From NCBI RefSeq assembly GCF_002335745.1, contig NZ_NIST01000001.1, positions 2,929,636 through 2,993,635 on the forward strand: a stretch of 64,000 nucleotides of DNA. Direction: 5' to 3'. Source of the DNA: Evansella halocellulosilytica. GTDB taxonomy: Bacteria > Bacillota > Bacilli > Bacillales > Salisediminibacteriaceae. Below are positions 25,222 through 34,065 of this stretch, in pieces; position 1 is the first letter of the stretch, and every line of letters begins with the position of its first letter. Both the position numbers and the translations under genes were made by a program. The notes below the pieces were generated by a model. It was given only the letters and a program-made list of their open reading frames with translations, was not told the DNA's origin and searched no databases.

Positions 25222-25671
25222 TTAAGTTGATTTTTGTTCTAAATGTTCTTTTACTTTTTCTGACGTTTGGATTAATGTCTTTTTCATCATTTTCATAACC
25301 ATTGGTGTCGCAAATTTAAAATAACCTCTGACTTCCTCTAAATCTGCACTTCCTTTTCGAGTTAGCCGGGTACCGCCTTCTGGCAATGGCTCATATACAT
25401 TTGTAATGATGTGAGTGAATGGTTTATTCGCAACACACTCTGTTTTACTGTTTTGCTCAAAAGAGACAACATCTGCTTCGGCAACGATTTTTTTTCCGAC
25501 AATTTTGCTTGTTACTTGCAACGTTGCTCCTTCTTTATAAGTATCCCCACGTATCACTTTTGCTTCGACAACACCAGATTCCCAGCTTGGTCGTTTACTT
25601 AAGTCTTCAACATATTGAAAAACTTCATTAACGGGCTTATTAATATCGACTGAATACTCAATTGTTTCCAT
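25222..25671 (-). CDS. SRPBCC (START-like) family protein
   Basis: A 149-residue single-domain protein with the START/Bet v1-like pattern: beta-strand start METIEYSVDINKPVNEVFQYVEDLSKRPSW, a central beta-sheet (LQVTSKIVGKKIVAEADVV), EPLPEGGTRLTRKGSADL, and a long C-terminal helix (KMMKKTLIQTSEKVKEHLEQ). Such proteins bind hydrophobic ligands; the ligand is unknown. The start at 25671 is set by GAAGGAGGA; upstream in-frame ATGs lack one. Single gene. Confidence 0.85.
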   Translation of the reverse strand: METIEYSVDINKPVNEVFQYVEDLSKRPSWESGVVEAKVIRGDTYKEGATLQVTSKIVGKKIVAEADVVSFEQNSKTECVANKPFTHIITNVYEPLPEGGTRLTRKGSADLEEVRGYFKFATPMVMKMMKKTLIQTSEKVKEHLEQKST

Positions 25672-25989
25672 ATCAGTATCCTCCTTCATTTTTCGATTCA
25701 TTCGTATGATGGAATGGGTTAAATTAGACCACATAATCGAAGTTAGTTAAATCTTAGCTAAAAGGGCAAGCTGGGAAGGAATATAGCTGCTGGCTCAATA
25801 GGCTGACACTCTTGCTTCTCTAAATAAAGTGTGCGTCATTGAATTTAGGTAAAAACGGTTACTCATGATGCTAACAAATGAGAGATTGGAAATCTCTCAC
25901 TATTACAATTGAAGGAGAACCAATCTTTTTTTAATGATGTAAATAGGTCACCTTCAACTAAAGGCTAAGTTCATGTACCTTAACTATAT
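25672..25989. other. Gap between the SRPBCC gene and the mrp operon
   Basis: No gene. A perfect 9-bp hairpin (TGAGAGATT / AATCTCTCA) lies at 25879-25899 without a convincing T run. Confidence 0.4.
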
Positions 25990-26022
25990 AAAAAGCAACC
26001 ACCAATTAATATTGGTGATTGC
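25990..26022 (-). terminator. Terminator of the mrp operon
   Basis: On the minus strand GCAATCACCAAT pairs with ATTGGTGGTTGC (one mismatch) and is followed by TTTTTATA. Confidence 0.8.
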
Positions 26023-26030
26023 AATTCTTG

Positions 26031-26393
26031 TTAGTTTGACTGACCTTTTTGTCTCTCAGCTTTTTTCATATCTTCTGCAAGATCATCTTGTATACTATTG
26101 TCCCAAAGCTTAACACCGACATTGTACGCAGAACGTGATATCATGAAACCTGCTACTGGAGCTGTTAAAAATACGAATAATATCGCTAACAGTATTTTTC
26201 CAGCAAAAAGGTTTTCAATGATCAAAAAGTATAAAAACGTGCCTAGCATAATGCTAATGACACCTAATGTTGCACTTTTAGTCGCTGCGTGAAGCCTTGC
26301 ATAAACATCAGGGAAACGCAGCAGTCCGATAGAGCCTAATATACTTAACAATCCACCAAGGATGATGAAGATACTAATCACGATCTCGATCAA
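26031..26393 (-). CDS. mrpG: Mrp Na+/H+ antiporter subunit G
   Basis: A 120-residue subunit with three helices (ISIFIILGGLLSILGSIGLLRFPDVYARLHAATK is the family opening; the LRFPDVYARLHAATK loop is strongly conserved). Start is TTG at 26393 after GGGAGGTG; it overlaps the end of mrpF by 20 bases. Last gene of the seven-gene operon. A charged tail (DDLAEDMKKAERQKGQSN) faces the cytoplasm. Confidence 0.94.
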   Translation of the reverse strand: MIEIVISIFIILGGLLSILGSIGLLRFPDVYARLHAATKSATLGVISIMLGTFLYFLIIENLFAGKILLAILFVFLTAPVAGFMISRSAYNVGVKLWDNSIQDDLAEDMKKAERQKGQSN

Positions 26394-26655
26394 GGACTAC
26401 ACCTCCCTCAATAAACTTCGCAAGCGCAACTGAACCGATGAAGGCTAATATTGCAAGGACAAGAATGACTTCTGCATAAGCAATCGTTTCTTGAAGGATC
26501 ATTAAGACACCGATAAATCCGATTAAATTAATTCCAACCGTATCAAGTGCAACGATGCGGTCAGACATTGTCGGTCCTTTAATGACCCGGATGAAACAAA
26601 CAAATATGGAGATGGACATCAGTATTAAAACAATTTGACAAGCGATAGCTAGCAT
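26374..26655 (-). CDS. mrpF: Mrp Na+/H+ antiporter subunit F
   Basis: A 93-residue subunit with three helices and the conserved RVIKGPTMSDRIVALDTVGIN segment between the first two. Its ATG overlaps the mrpE stop by one base (TAATG). Mutational studies in Bacillus Mrp show this subunit is needed for Na+ exclusion; that is family knowledge. Confidence 0.94.
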   Translation of the reverse strand: MLAIACQIVLILMSISIFVCFIRVIKGPTMSDRIVALDTVGINLIGFIGVLMILQETIAYAEVILVLAILAFIGSVALAKFIEGGVVLDRDRD

Positions 26656-27131
26656 TAGTGGGTCACCTCCATAATTGCTTTTTCAAATGAATCATGAATT
26701 TCTTTTATCGCTTCTTCCTTGTCTGGAACATGTATTGAATGAACATAAATCGTCCGTCCGTCTTCAGAAAAGTACATTGATAATGTTCCAGGTGTTAAAG
26801 AAATTAAGTTTGCCAGCAATGTCACTTCCCAGTCAGTTTTGAGCTTTGTTGGGACAGCAATAATACCTGGTTGGATATCAAGCTTTCGACTGAGAACAAT
26901 TTTAATGACATCAATGTTTGACAAGATTAACTTGTAGAAAAATAGGACGATAAGTTTCACAAGTGCATATACTCGTCGGAAGTAGAAGTCGAATTTCAAA
27001 AAACGCCGTAAAAAGAACAGCATCAACAATCCAACGATGTAACCAAGCATAAATTCAACAAATGTGAATTCATTTCGTAACAACATCCATATGAGCGCTA
27101 TACCGATATTAAGCAGGATTTGAAAAGACAT
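26655..27131 (-). CDS. mrpE: Mrp Na+/H+ antiporter subunit E
   Basis: A 158-residue subunit with two N-terminal helices, a basic stretch (FLRRFLKFDFYFRR) and a cytoplasmic C-terminal domain with the family pattern LLANLISLTPGTLSMYFSED. ATG 27131 follows TAAGGAG. It starts 6 bases after mrpD ends. Confidence 0.93.
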   Translation of the reverse strand: MSFQILLNIGIALIWMLLRNEFTFVEFMLGYIVGLLMLFFLRRFLKFDFYFRRVYALVKLIVLFFYKLILSNIDVIKIVLSRKLDIQPGIIAVPTKLKTDWEVTLLANLISLTPGTLSMYFSEDGRTIYVHSIHVPDKEEAIKEIHDSFEKAIMEVTH

Positions 27132-27136
27132 AGAAC

Positions 27137-28621
27137 CTACTCCTTAAGAACAGAATTTATATAGATTTGAGGATCGAGAATTTGTTCTGCAATTTCCTCA
27201 GAGAATGTAAAGATCGGCTCAGCTGCAAGTCCCATTACAATGGTTAAAGCAACAAGCGGAACGACTGGCAGCAATAATGGTGCCAATTTTACTTTCTTCG
27301 TTTCCTCTTCGTTTAGTGACGGCTTTCCCCAGAAAACGTATATGAAAATTTTCATCATTGAGAAGAGGGTTAATAAACCTACAACTAAACTGATAAAGAC
27401 GATAAAATAGCGCTCTTGTTCGATACCGGAAAGAATTAAGGCAAACTTACTGAAAAATCCACTGAGCGGAGGAATTCCGGCTAATGAGATCGCTGATATA
27501 AAGAACAGCCATCCTAGCGCAGGGTGGGTCTTTAACAGACCGCTCATTTTTTTCAGATCGGTCGTACCGGTTATTTTCTGTGTTGCACCTGCAAATAAGA
27601 ATAGTGCAGATTTTACAATAATATGGTGAGCGATATAATAAATCGCACCTGCAATAGCAAGAGGAGAATACAGTCCAAGACCCATCACCATGTATCCTAC
27701 CTGACTAATAATGTGATAAGAGAGGATTCTCTTAAAGTCAAACTGTGAAACAGCTCCGAGTACCCCGAAAAACATCGTTGCACCAGCGAGAGCTAAAATG
27801 ATGTTATGAGTAAAATCAGGGTTATGCGTAAAGATCAACGTAAATGATCGGATGATCGCATAAATACCTACTTTTGTTAAAAGTCCTCCAAATAAAGCGG
27901 CAATTGCAGCCGGCGGTCCGTAATAGGACTTAGGTAGCCAGAAATAAAGCGGAAAGAGGGCACCTTTCATACCGAATACAAGTAAAAACAAGATCGCAAT
28001 GACATTTAGTACCCCTGTTTGTTCAACTTCAGCAACACGTTCTGCTAAGTGTGCAAAATTTAATGTACCAGTTACAGAATATAAATATGCCACACCAATA
28101 ACGAAGAACGCCGAGGCGACGATGTTAATGACAACATACTTAAATGATTCGCGAAGCTGATATTTCGTGCCGCCTATTACGATTAGAATATATGAAGCAA
28201 TTAGCATTACCTCAAAAAATACGAATAAATTAAATAAATCTCCTGTTAAAAACGCACCATTTACTCCAGTGAGAAGAAAGAAATAGAATGGATAAAAGTA
28301 GTTCTTCTCACGCTTTTCATGGATCGTTTGAAAGGCGAAGAATAAACAAGCAACACCGACGATACTTGCTAAAATCAACATAAGTCCAGCAAATAGATCA
28401 CTAACTAAAACGATCCCAAATGGTGCTGGCCAATTTCCTAACTCTAATGTCATGATTCCATCTTGATATGTCAGCATCGTTACATAAGAGGAAGCTGCGA
28501 GTATCGCAATGGCTGTAATTGCACTAATGTAACGTTGAATGACAGTGTGGTTCTTAAAAAAGATCAGCACGACACCCATAATAAAGGGTATCAAGATTGG
28601 AAGTAATACAATATTATTCAT
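27137..28621 (-). CDS. mrpD: Mrp Na+/H+ antiporter subunit D
   Basis: A 494-residue proton-channel subunit homologous to the NuoL/M/N antiporter-like subunits of complex I, with about 14 helices. Conserved features include NLFVFFEVMLIASY (the Glu of the channel) and KGALFPLYFWLPKSYYGPPAAIAALFGGLLTKVG-type Lys and Pro positions. I use ATG 28621 (AAGGGG at 8 bases) rather than 28627, whose spacing is too short. It overlaps mrpC by 8 bases. Confidence 0.95.
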   Translation of the reverse strand: MNNIVLLPILIPFIMGVVLIFFKNHTVIQRYISAITAIAILAASSYVTMLTYQDGIMTLELGNWPAPFGIVLVSDLFAGLMLILASIVGVACLFFAFQTIHEKREKNYFYPFYFFLLTGVNGAFLTGDLFNLFVFFEVMLIASYILIVIGGTKYQLRESFKYVVINIVASAFFVIGVAYLYSVTGTLNFAHLAERVAEVEQTGVLNVIAILFLLVFGMKGALFPLYFWLPKSYYGPPAAIAALFGGLLTKVGIYAIIRSFTLIFTHNPDFTHNIILALAGATMFFGVLGAVSQFDFKRILSYHIISQVGYMVMGLGLYSPLAIAGAIYYIAHHIIVKSALFLFAGATQKITGTTDLKKMSGLLKTHPALGWLFFISAISLAGIPPLSGFFSKFALILSGIEQERYFIVFISLVVGLLTLFSMMKIFIYVFWGKPSLNEEETKKVKLAPLLLPVVPLVALTIVMGLAAEPIFTFSEEIAEQILDPQIYINSVLKE

Positions 28622-28952
28622 CAGCATTACCCCTTAATTGATCGAGATCATCTGTTTTATGTTCTTTATACGTTCGATAAGCTAAAACTAGTAAGAAAGC
28701 TGTAACCCCAAAGCTAATGACAATCGCTGTTAATATGAGTGCTTGTGGGAGCGGATCTTGATAAGAGGCAGCATCCTCACCGAGTAGGGGAGGAGCTCCT
28801 TCTTTAAGTCCGGACAGTGTAAGTAATAATAAATGGGCACCATGTGACAAGAGCATGACTCCAAAAACCACACGGAGCAAACTTTTTGTGAGAATTAAAT
28901 ACGTACCAACTGTAGTAAGTATTCCGACAGTGAGAATCATTAATATCTCCAT
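28614..28952 (-). CDS. mrpC: Mrp Na+/H+ antiporter subunit C
   Basis: A 112-residue NuoK-like subunit with three helices; the family pattern GTYLILTKSLLRVVFGVMLLSHG and DPLPQALILTAIVISFG is present. ATG 28952 follows GGAGGATGA and overlaps the mrpB stop (TAATG). Confidence 0.94.
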   Translation of the reverse strand: MEILMILTVGILTTVGTYLILTKSLLRVVFGVMLLSHGAHLLLLTLSGLKEGAPPLLGEDAASYQDPLPQALILTAIVISFGVTAFLLVLAYRTYKEHKTDDLDQLRGNADE

Positions 28953-29377
28953 TAAGAATCATCCTCCGCAATGGTTAAGATTATTAGCAGCGCAACGGCT
29001 ACAACGACTAGATAAATCCCTAAATCAAACGGAAGAGCAGTTGTTAACTCAGTTTCTCCTAAAATAGGGAGATCATAATATTCAAAGTATTGAGTGAGAA
29101 ATGGATCCCCAAACAATAGACTGTTTAATCCTGTCAAAATAGCTAATAGCAAGCCGATTGCAATAATATGCGCATAGTTGAATGGTAAAACACGTTTGAT
29201 CGTTTTAATATCAAAACTTACATAAAGAAGAAGTAATGCAGAAGCAGTCATTAACCCTCCGATAAAACCACCGCCAGGATTGTTATGCCCTGCAAAAAAG
29301 AGAAAGATGGAAAAGGACAAAATGATAAACGAAACGATTCGTGTAATTGTATGGAGCAGGAGTAAATTTGACTTCAT
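28952..29377 (-). CDS. mrpB: Mrp Na+/H+ antiporter subunit B
   Basis: A 141-residue subunit with four helices and the conserved GHNNPGGGFIGGLMTASALLL segment (about residues 29-49). ATGA overlap with the end of mrpA. In the operon order A-B-C-D-E-F-G this is the second gene, as in group 1 Mrp systems. Confidence 0.94.
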   Translation of the reverse strand: MKSNLLLLHTITRIVSFIILSFSIFLFFAGHNNPGGGFIGGLMTASALLLLYVSFDIKTIKRVLPFNYAHIIAIGLLLAILTGLNSLLFGDPFLTQYFEYYDLPILGETELTTALPFDLGIYLVVVAVALLIILTIAEDDS

Positions 29378-31806
29378 ACATCTTCTCCACCTTTCATTTT
29401 ATGCTTAATTAACGTGACAACTCCAAGTGCTGCAATTGCGAGTACGAGTACTTCAAGCAGTGTATCTAGTCCACGGAAGTCGACGAGTATGACGTTAACC
29501 ATATTATATCCGCCTGCTAATGGGACTGAGTTTTCAACGAAATAGCTAGAAATTCTGTCAAAACCAAATTCGTGGTTCATCGCATGGGCACTAAATGCTG
29601 TCAATGTCACGACAAGTCCAACACCAATCGAAACGATCAAATTAGGTAAACTGAATTTCGCAGTGAACTTTGCTTTTCGTAACTCAGGTAAATGATAAAA
29701 CGCGAGCAGGAGTAGTACAACTAACACAGTTTCAACTAATAATTGTGTTAATGCTAAGTCCGGTGCTCTAAAGACTACAAATAATAACGCGAGTAAAAAC
29801 CCAATGACTCCGATCGCAATAATCGCTGTGATTCGGTGCTGTATAAACGGAATACTAATTGTAGCTGCTATGAGTACAAATGTGATGATCCACAAGTATG
29901 GTGAAATTTCAGAGACGTTTACAAAATCGAATACAACTGCGTTGTAGCGTATCATCGTCCATCCGAGCATAGCAACTAAGAAGACCATCATAAACACGAA
30001 ATAATCGCGCAATAGCCCTGTCATTTGCAAGTTTGTCACACGTTGTGAGCCAGTAACCAAGCCATCGAGTCCTCGGTCGTACACAGCATTTAACGGATCC
30101 CGCTCTTTTAAGAAAAACTTAGCTTCTTGCCAGCGTTTTAAGTTTAAAAATACGAGCATCCCAAACAAAATTACCCCAGCAGTCATAAATAGTTCAGTAT
30201 TTAATCCGTGCCAATGATAAATGTTTACATAAAAACGCTCTCCTTCTTCAAGGACGTTCGGTAAGATCGACTGCATTGTCGGTTCAATAATTGTGTATGC
30301 AAGCAAATTCGGGAATAAACCGAAAATAACGACTAATGAAGCGAGTATAATAGGTGAAATTAACATACCCATCGGTGCTTCATGAGCTTTCTTTTCGAGT
30401 TTTTCAGGCTTGTATGTTCCTGTAAATGTTCTAAAGAACATAATCATACAGTACACAAACGTAAATACACTTGCTACCCAAGCAATGACAGGGAGCAGGT
30501 ACCAGAACGTTTGCACATTAAAAATATCCAATGTTGTTGCATTAACGACTCCAGTAAAGAACATTTCCTTACTTAAGAAACCGTTAAACGGTGGAAGTCC
30601 GGCCATTGACGCGACACCGATTAAGGATATTGTAAACGTAATCGGCATAATCGTCATTAATCCACCTAAACGACGAATATCCCTAGTCCCTGTTTCGTGA
30701 TCGACAATCCCTACGACCATAAACAAACTACCTTTGAATGTAGCATGGTTAATTAAATGGAACACAGCGGCTAAAATAGCTGTTGTATAGAGCATTTCTA
30801 CTTCAGCATAATCGTAATGAACCGCCGCTGAACCGATTCCTAGTAAGGACATGATTAAGCCTAGCTGACTGATCGTTGAAAAAGCGAGAATCGCTTTTAA
30901 ATCGGTTTGACGTACAGCAGATATGGAACCCCATATTAATGTCATTAAACCGAATCCTGTTAAAAGCCAGAACCATTCAGGTGCCCCAGCGAAAACTGGC
31001 GTTAAACGGGCAGCTAGATAAATGCCGGCCTTTACCATCGTCGCCGAGTGTAAATAAGCACTAACTGGTGTTGGAGCTTCCATTGCATCTGGTAACCAGA
31101 TGTGGAATGGGAACTGTGCTGATTTTGTAAAAGCACCAAGCAAAATTAATAGCATTGCTGGTATAAACAATGGACTTTGCGCAATGATATCTGCTTGATC
31201 AATGATTGCTCTTATGCTGAATGTTTGATCTGCCATCACATAAAGCAAAGAGAAACCAGCTAACATAGCGAAACCGCCAGTAACGGTTATCAACATCGAC
31301 TTTTGAGCTCCGTAACGAGATTTTTCTTTATGGAACCAATAAGCGATAAGTAGTGAAGATGCTAAGCTTGTTAATTCCCAAAAGACATAAATCACAATGA
31401 GATTATCTGATAAGACAACACCAAGCATGGCACCCATAAACATAAGTAAGTACACGTAAAAGTTGTTTAAAGGTTCGTCTTTCTTATTTGCTATGTAATA
31501 AATTGAATATAGAACGACTAGTGTTCCAATCCCGGTAATTAACAATGCAAATAAGAGACTCAATCCATCTAAATAAATTGTAAAATTAATTCCTAATGAT
31601 GGCACCCATGGAACTGTTAATTCTAATGTTTCCATCGAACCTCCGACGGGGAGGAATTGTAGTAAATAGATAAACAATAGTAGTGGAAGCACTAGAACAA
31701 ACCATCCAGTGTGTATATGACGAAACCATTTATAAAAGAATGGTACGAAAATCGCCATAATGAATGGTGCTAGAACTAAAATGTGAAGCGTATGAAACTC
31801 TGACAA
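29374..31806 (-). CDS. mrpA: Mrp Na+/H+ antiporter subunit A
   Basis: An 810-residue subunit, the size of MrpA in B. subtilis and alkaliphilic bacilli. Residues to about 500 are NuoL-like (WELTSLASSLLIAYW, FPFHIWLPDAMEAPTPVSAYLHSATMVKAG with the channel Lys and His), and the C-terminal part adds the MrpA-specific DUF4040 and MnhB-like domains (APDLALTQLLVETVLVVLLLLAFYHLPEL). The start is TTG at 31806 with AAAGGAGGTCA 7 bases upstream; the longer frame has no site. Seven-subunit Mrp exchanges cytoplasmic Na+ for external H+ and is essential in alkaliphiles. First gene of the operon. Confidence 0.96.
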   Translation of the reverse strand: MSEFHTLHILVLAPFIMAIFVPFFYKWFRHIHTGWFVLVLPLLLFIYLLQFLPVGGSMETLELTVPWVPSLGINFTIYLDGLSLLFALLITGIGTLVVLYSIYYIANKKDEPLNNFYVYLLMFMGAMLGVVLSDNLIVIYVFWELTSLASSLLIAYWFHKEKSRYGAQKSMLITVTGGFAMLAGFSLLYVMADQTFSIRAIIDQADIIAQSPLFIPAMLLILLGAFTKSAQFPFHIWLPDAMEAPTPVSAYLHSATMVKAGIYLAARLTPVFAGAPEWFWLLTGFGLMTLIWGSISAVRQTDLKAILAFSTISQLGLIMSLLGIGSAAVHYDYAEVEMLYTTAILAAVFHLINHATFKGSLFMVVGIVDHETGTRDIRRLGGLMTIMPITFTISLIGVASMAGLPPFNGFLSKEMFFTGVVNATTLDIFNVQTFWYLLPVIAWVASVFTFVYCMIMFFRTFTGTYKPEKLEKKAHEAPMGMLISPIILASLVVIFGLFPNLLAYTIIEPTMQSILPNVLEEGERFYVNIYHWHGLNTELFMTAGVILFGMLVFLNLKRWQEAKFFLKERDPLNAVYDRGLDGLVTGSQRVTNLQMTGLLRDYFVFMMVFLVAMLGWTMIRYNAVVFDFVNVSEISPYLWIITFVLIAATISIPFIQHRITAIIAIGVIGFLLALLFVVFRAPDLALTQLLVETVLVVLLLLAFYHLPELRKAKFTAKFSLPNLIVSIGVGLVVTLTAFSAHAMNHEFGFDRISSYFVENSVPLAGGYNMVNVILVDFRGLDTLLEVLVLAIAALGVVTLIKHKMKGGEDV

Positions 31807-32197
31807 GTGATTGACCTCCTTTTTAAAATTGTCATGAAAAAACACCACTTTTGGATTTATTTTTCGTTTCCCGTTTAAACGCAAGTAAAATTATAATATA
31901 AAACAATTCTCGTTGCATCCTTTGCTACCTATCGTTCTCCCGTTTTAAAAAAATTATTAAATATGTAGAAACTGTGCAAAAACGCAAAAAAATTTTTTTG
32001 AAAAGAGAAGAATTGATCGGAGAAAGTGAGGGAAGGTACCTATGTAAATACCTAAATTATGGAAACAGAAGCATTCGATTTTTCGCTTAGTTGGATAAAT
32101 ATGTAATAAAAGTGAACCACTTTAAGATTGACGGTTATATGGAGAGAGGTGTTATTGAAAGCGTCTTTGGTAAAAACAGAGAGTATAAAAAGTAGAA
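31807..32197. other. Divergent promoter region of mrpA and the gene at 32233
   Basis: No gene. AT-rich. On the minus strand a TATAAT-like -10 is visible at 31895-31890, but the -35 region 17 bases upstream (ATGCAA) is poor, so the mrp promoter is not certain. Confidence 0.35.
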
Positions 32198-32234
32198 AAC
32201 CGTATCATCCTTATAAAAAAGAGGTGATACGGTT
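32198..32234 (+). promoter_or_regulatory. Hairpin covering ribosome-binding site and start codon
   Basis: AACCGTATCA-T-CC (32198-32210) pairs with GAGGTGATACGGTT (32221-32234). The right arm includes the GAGGTGAT Shine-Dalgarno sequence and the first two bases of the TTG start at 32233. This fold would prevent translation unless opened by temperature, a ligand or a factor. Confidence 0.55.
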
Positions 32235-32439
32235 GAAAAAACGTGTGTATGTTTATTCTGCTTGTGTTTTTATCGGTCTAGTAGCTGTAGCAACACCTTT
32301 TCATATACAGTCTACAAATCAAATGATAGAAAGACAATACAACGATGATGGGATTCGCGGCTTCATCTATGATGGTGAACACTTGGAAGATATCAAGTTC
32401 CAACCGCGAGAATACATTCAAATTGATCGGGAACGGTAA
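32233..32439 (+). CDS. Small single-helix membrane or secreted protein, unknown
   Basis: A 68-residue protein from a TTG start at 32233, chosen because GAGGTGAT lies upstream; the frame extends back to 32128 without a site. It has a basic N-terminus (MKKRVYVY), a hydrophobic segment of about 17 residues (SACVFIGLVAVATPFHI) and an extracytoplasmic charged part (NQMIERQYNDDGIRG...REYIQIDRER). It may be a membrane-anchored small protein or have a cleaved signal peptide. I do not recognise the family. The mRNA hairpin over its start suggests translational control. Confidence 0.55.
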   Translation: MKKRVYVYSACVFIGLVAVATPFHIQSTNQMIERQYNDDGIRGFIYDGEHLEDIKFQPREYIQIDRER

Positions 32440-32458
32440 TGGATGTTTCGGTAATTGT

Positions 32459-32620
32459 TCATTGAAGGATGTGCGAATGCTTGTCCTTCATTGAGCGCCT
32501 TTCTAATTCTTGCTGAATTAATGATAAAAAATCGTCTGATAGATTTAATTCTCTTGCTTTTTCGTATGTCTCTATTAACAGGTCATCAGATAATTGTCTC
32601 ATTCCGTTAGGCCGCCTCAT
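32459..32620 (-). CDS. sda: Sporulation checkpoint inhibitor Sda
   Basis: A 53-residue protein whose core [37 protein letters not shown]-like sequence aligns with B. subtilis Sda ([37 protein letters not shown]): two antiparallel helices that bind the KinA sensor kinase and block the phosphorelay when DNA replication is perturbed. GGGAGGTGA places the start at 32620 ([10 protein letters not shown]); an internal ATG at 32602 would give the 47-residue core. As in B. subtilis it is next to yqeG, and a DnaA-box cluster lies upstream. Confidence 0.88.
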   Translation of the reverse strand: MRRPNGMRQLSDDLLIETYEKARELNLSDDFLSLIQQELERRSMKDKHSHILQ

Positions 32621-33534
32621 GGCAGCTTCACCTCCCTGTTTCAAAAATCTTTATGTTCAATGCCATTGAGTTCTGAAGTTACGGACAACAATATGATACT
32701 TGATTTGAGATTTTTCGACGTAAAGTGATATCTCATTCACTTTTGGAAAGTATTTTTAAAAACATTTTAAAATACATCATTATTTGTAAATTCTTTGCAA
32801 TTTTCATATTGAAATATGAGCTTGGTTTCTTATCTGTGAGTTGATGTTACCATGTATTGTAAGGCTTCTCAAATACATTCTTATCCACACTCGAAAGTGG
32901 ATAAGTTGTGGATTGTTTGTTTATAACGGGATGTATGTGTTATTTAATAAGTGTTGAAAATGTGTATAGTTTTATCCACAGACCTCATTCGATGTATGAA
33001 AATGTCGAAAAATTTTTATCATAATACTTGATAAAACGTGATAATTAGATGTTTTTTGCCACCAGAGTACGAAATTATGGCTATATTTTAAGATACTGAA
33101 AGAATACAAACATTTTTTATATTATAAAAAAAGTTCGTATAGCTTTAACTAAGACTTTTGCTATTAATATTTACACGAAGCATAAGAGTTTCTTGGTAAG
33201 CACATTTCGCTTTTTGAGAACTCTTTTTACGACAAAGAAAGAGAAGTATCCTTATACATCATGTTCAGTCATGTAATGTGAATACGAATGTTAAATAGAA
33301 ATATTTCCAAGACTCATAAGAGTTTCTCCAAATTTGTTCATTCTTAAACAAAATTTTCATTAAAACGTTTGAACGGGATAGAAAATAAAGTTATGATATA
33401 CATTGATGTCATCACATTTCTAGACTTTAGTGGGTATCAGTTAGGTTATTGTATAAAAGGCTGTGAGGGATCAGAATTTTTAACCTCAGAGTTTTTTCTA
33501 TCGGCCGGATACAAGGTGAATTGGGGGAGACCAT
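32621..33534. other. Long AT-rich intergenic region between sda and yqeG
   Basis: More than 900 bases without a convincing gene (a 62-codon plus frame at 33369 has no ribosome-binding site). The only clear content is the DnaA-box cluster at 32881-32980. Apart from that I see short A/T runs and no strong hairpins. Confidence 0.5.
32881..32980. promoter_or_regulatory. DnaA-box cluster upstream of sda
   Basis: Two perfect TTATCCACA boxes on the plus strand (32881-32889 and 32972-32980), TTATCCACT on the minus strand (32904-32896), and CTATACACA on the minus strand (32969-32961, one mismatch to TTATACACA). The first two form an inverted pair separated by 6 bases. In B. subtilis the sda-yqeG region is a known DnaA-binding cluster that couples sda to replication initiation. 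Confidence 0.8.
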
Positions 33535-34065
33535 ATGTTAAAACGCTTTATTCCTGATCAGTACGTTCAATCTATTTATGAAATATCGATAAGTGAATTA
33601 AAAGAAAAAGGGGTAAAAGGTATTATTACAGACCTTGACAATACACTCGTTGAATGGGACAGACCGAATGCTACCGAACAATTAATTGAGTGGTTTGAGC
33701 AAGTAAGAAAAGAAGGTTTGGAAATCGTTATTGTATCAAACAATAACGAGAAGCGAGTGAAACACTTTTCAGAACCCCATAAGCTGACATTTATACATAG
33801 TGCAAAAAAACCGATGTCAAAGGCGTTTAACACCGCTTGTAAGCTTTTGGATTTAAAAAGGGAAGAAACGGTTGTTATCGGAGACCAGCTGCTTACAGAT
33901 ATTCTTGGCGGTAACAGAGGTGGGTTTCATACAATTCTTGTCGTTCCAGTAGCGCAAACCGATGGTTTCTTTACAAAAATCAATCGTAGGTTAGAGAGAA
34001 TTGTGTTTCATCAGATGAAGAAAAAGGGGTTGATCGAATGGGAAACGAAAAAGAAAAACAACTAA
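33535..34065 (+). CDS. yqeG: YqeG family HAD-IIIA phosphatase
   Basis: A 176-residue HAD-superfamily hydrolase opening MLKRFIPDQYVQSIYEI, with DxDxT in TDLDNTLVEWD, the second motif IVSNNNEKR, Lys in SAKKPMSKA and the acid pair in IGDQLLTDILGGN. It starts ATG 33535 and overlaps yqeH by 28 bases, so translation is coupled. First gene of the yqeG-yqeH-aroE-yhbY-nadD-yqeK-rsfS-yqeM operon. The substrate in Bacillus is not established. A paralogue lies at 7419. Confidence 0.93.
   Translation: MLKRFIPDQYVQSIYEISISELKEKGVKGIITDLDNTLVEWDRPNATEQLIEWFEQVRKEGLEIVIVSNNNEKRVKHFSEPHKLTFIHSAKKPMSKAFNTACKLLDLKREETVVIGDQLLTDILGGNRGGFHTILVVPVAQTDGFFTKINRRLERIVFHQMKKKGLIEWETKKKNN

Noticed and set aside
32881-32980. 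DnaA-box cluster as the chromosome replication origin
   Set aside because: dnaA, dnaN and other origin genes are absent, and the sda-yqeG location is a known secondary DnaA site in B. subtilis.
33369-33557. 62-codon plus-strand frame before yqeG
   Set aside because: No ribosome-binding site and overlaps the yqeG start.
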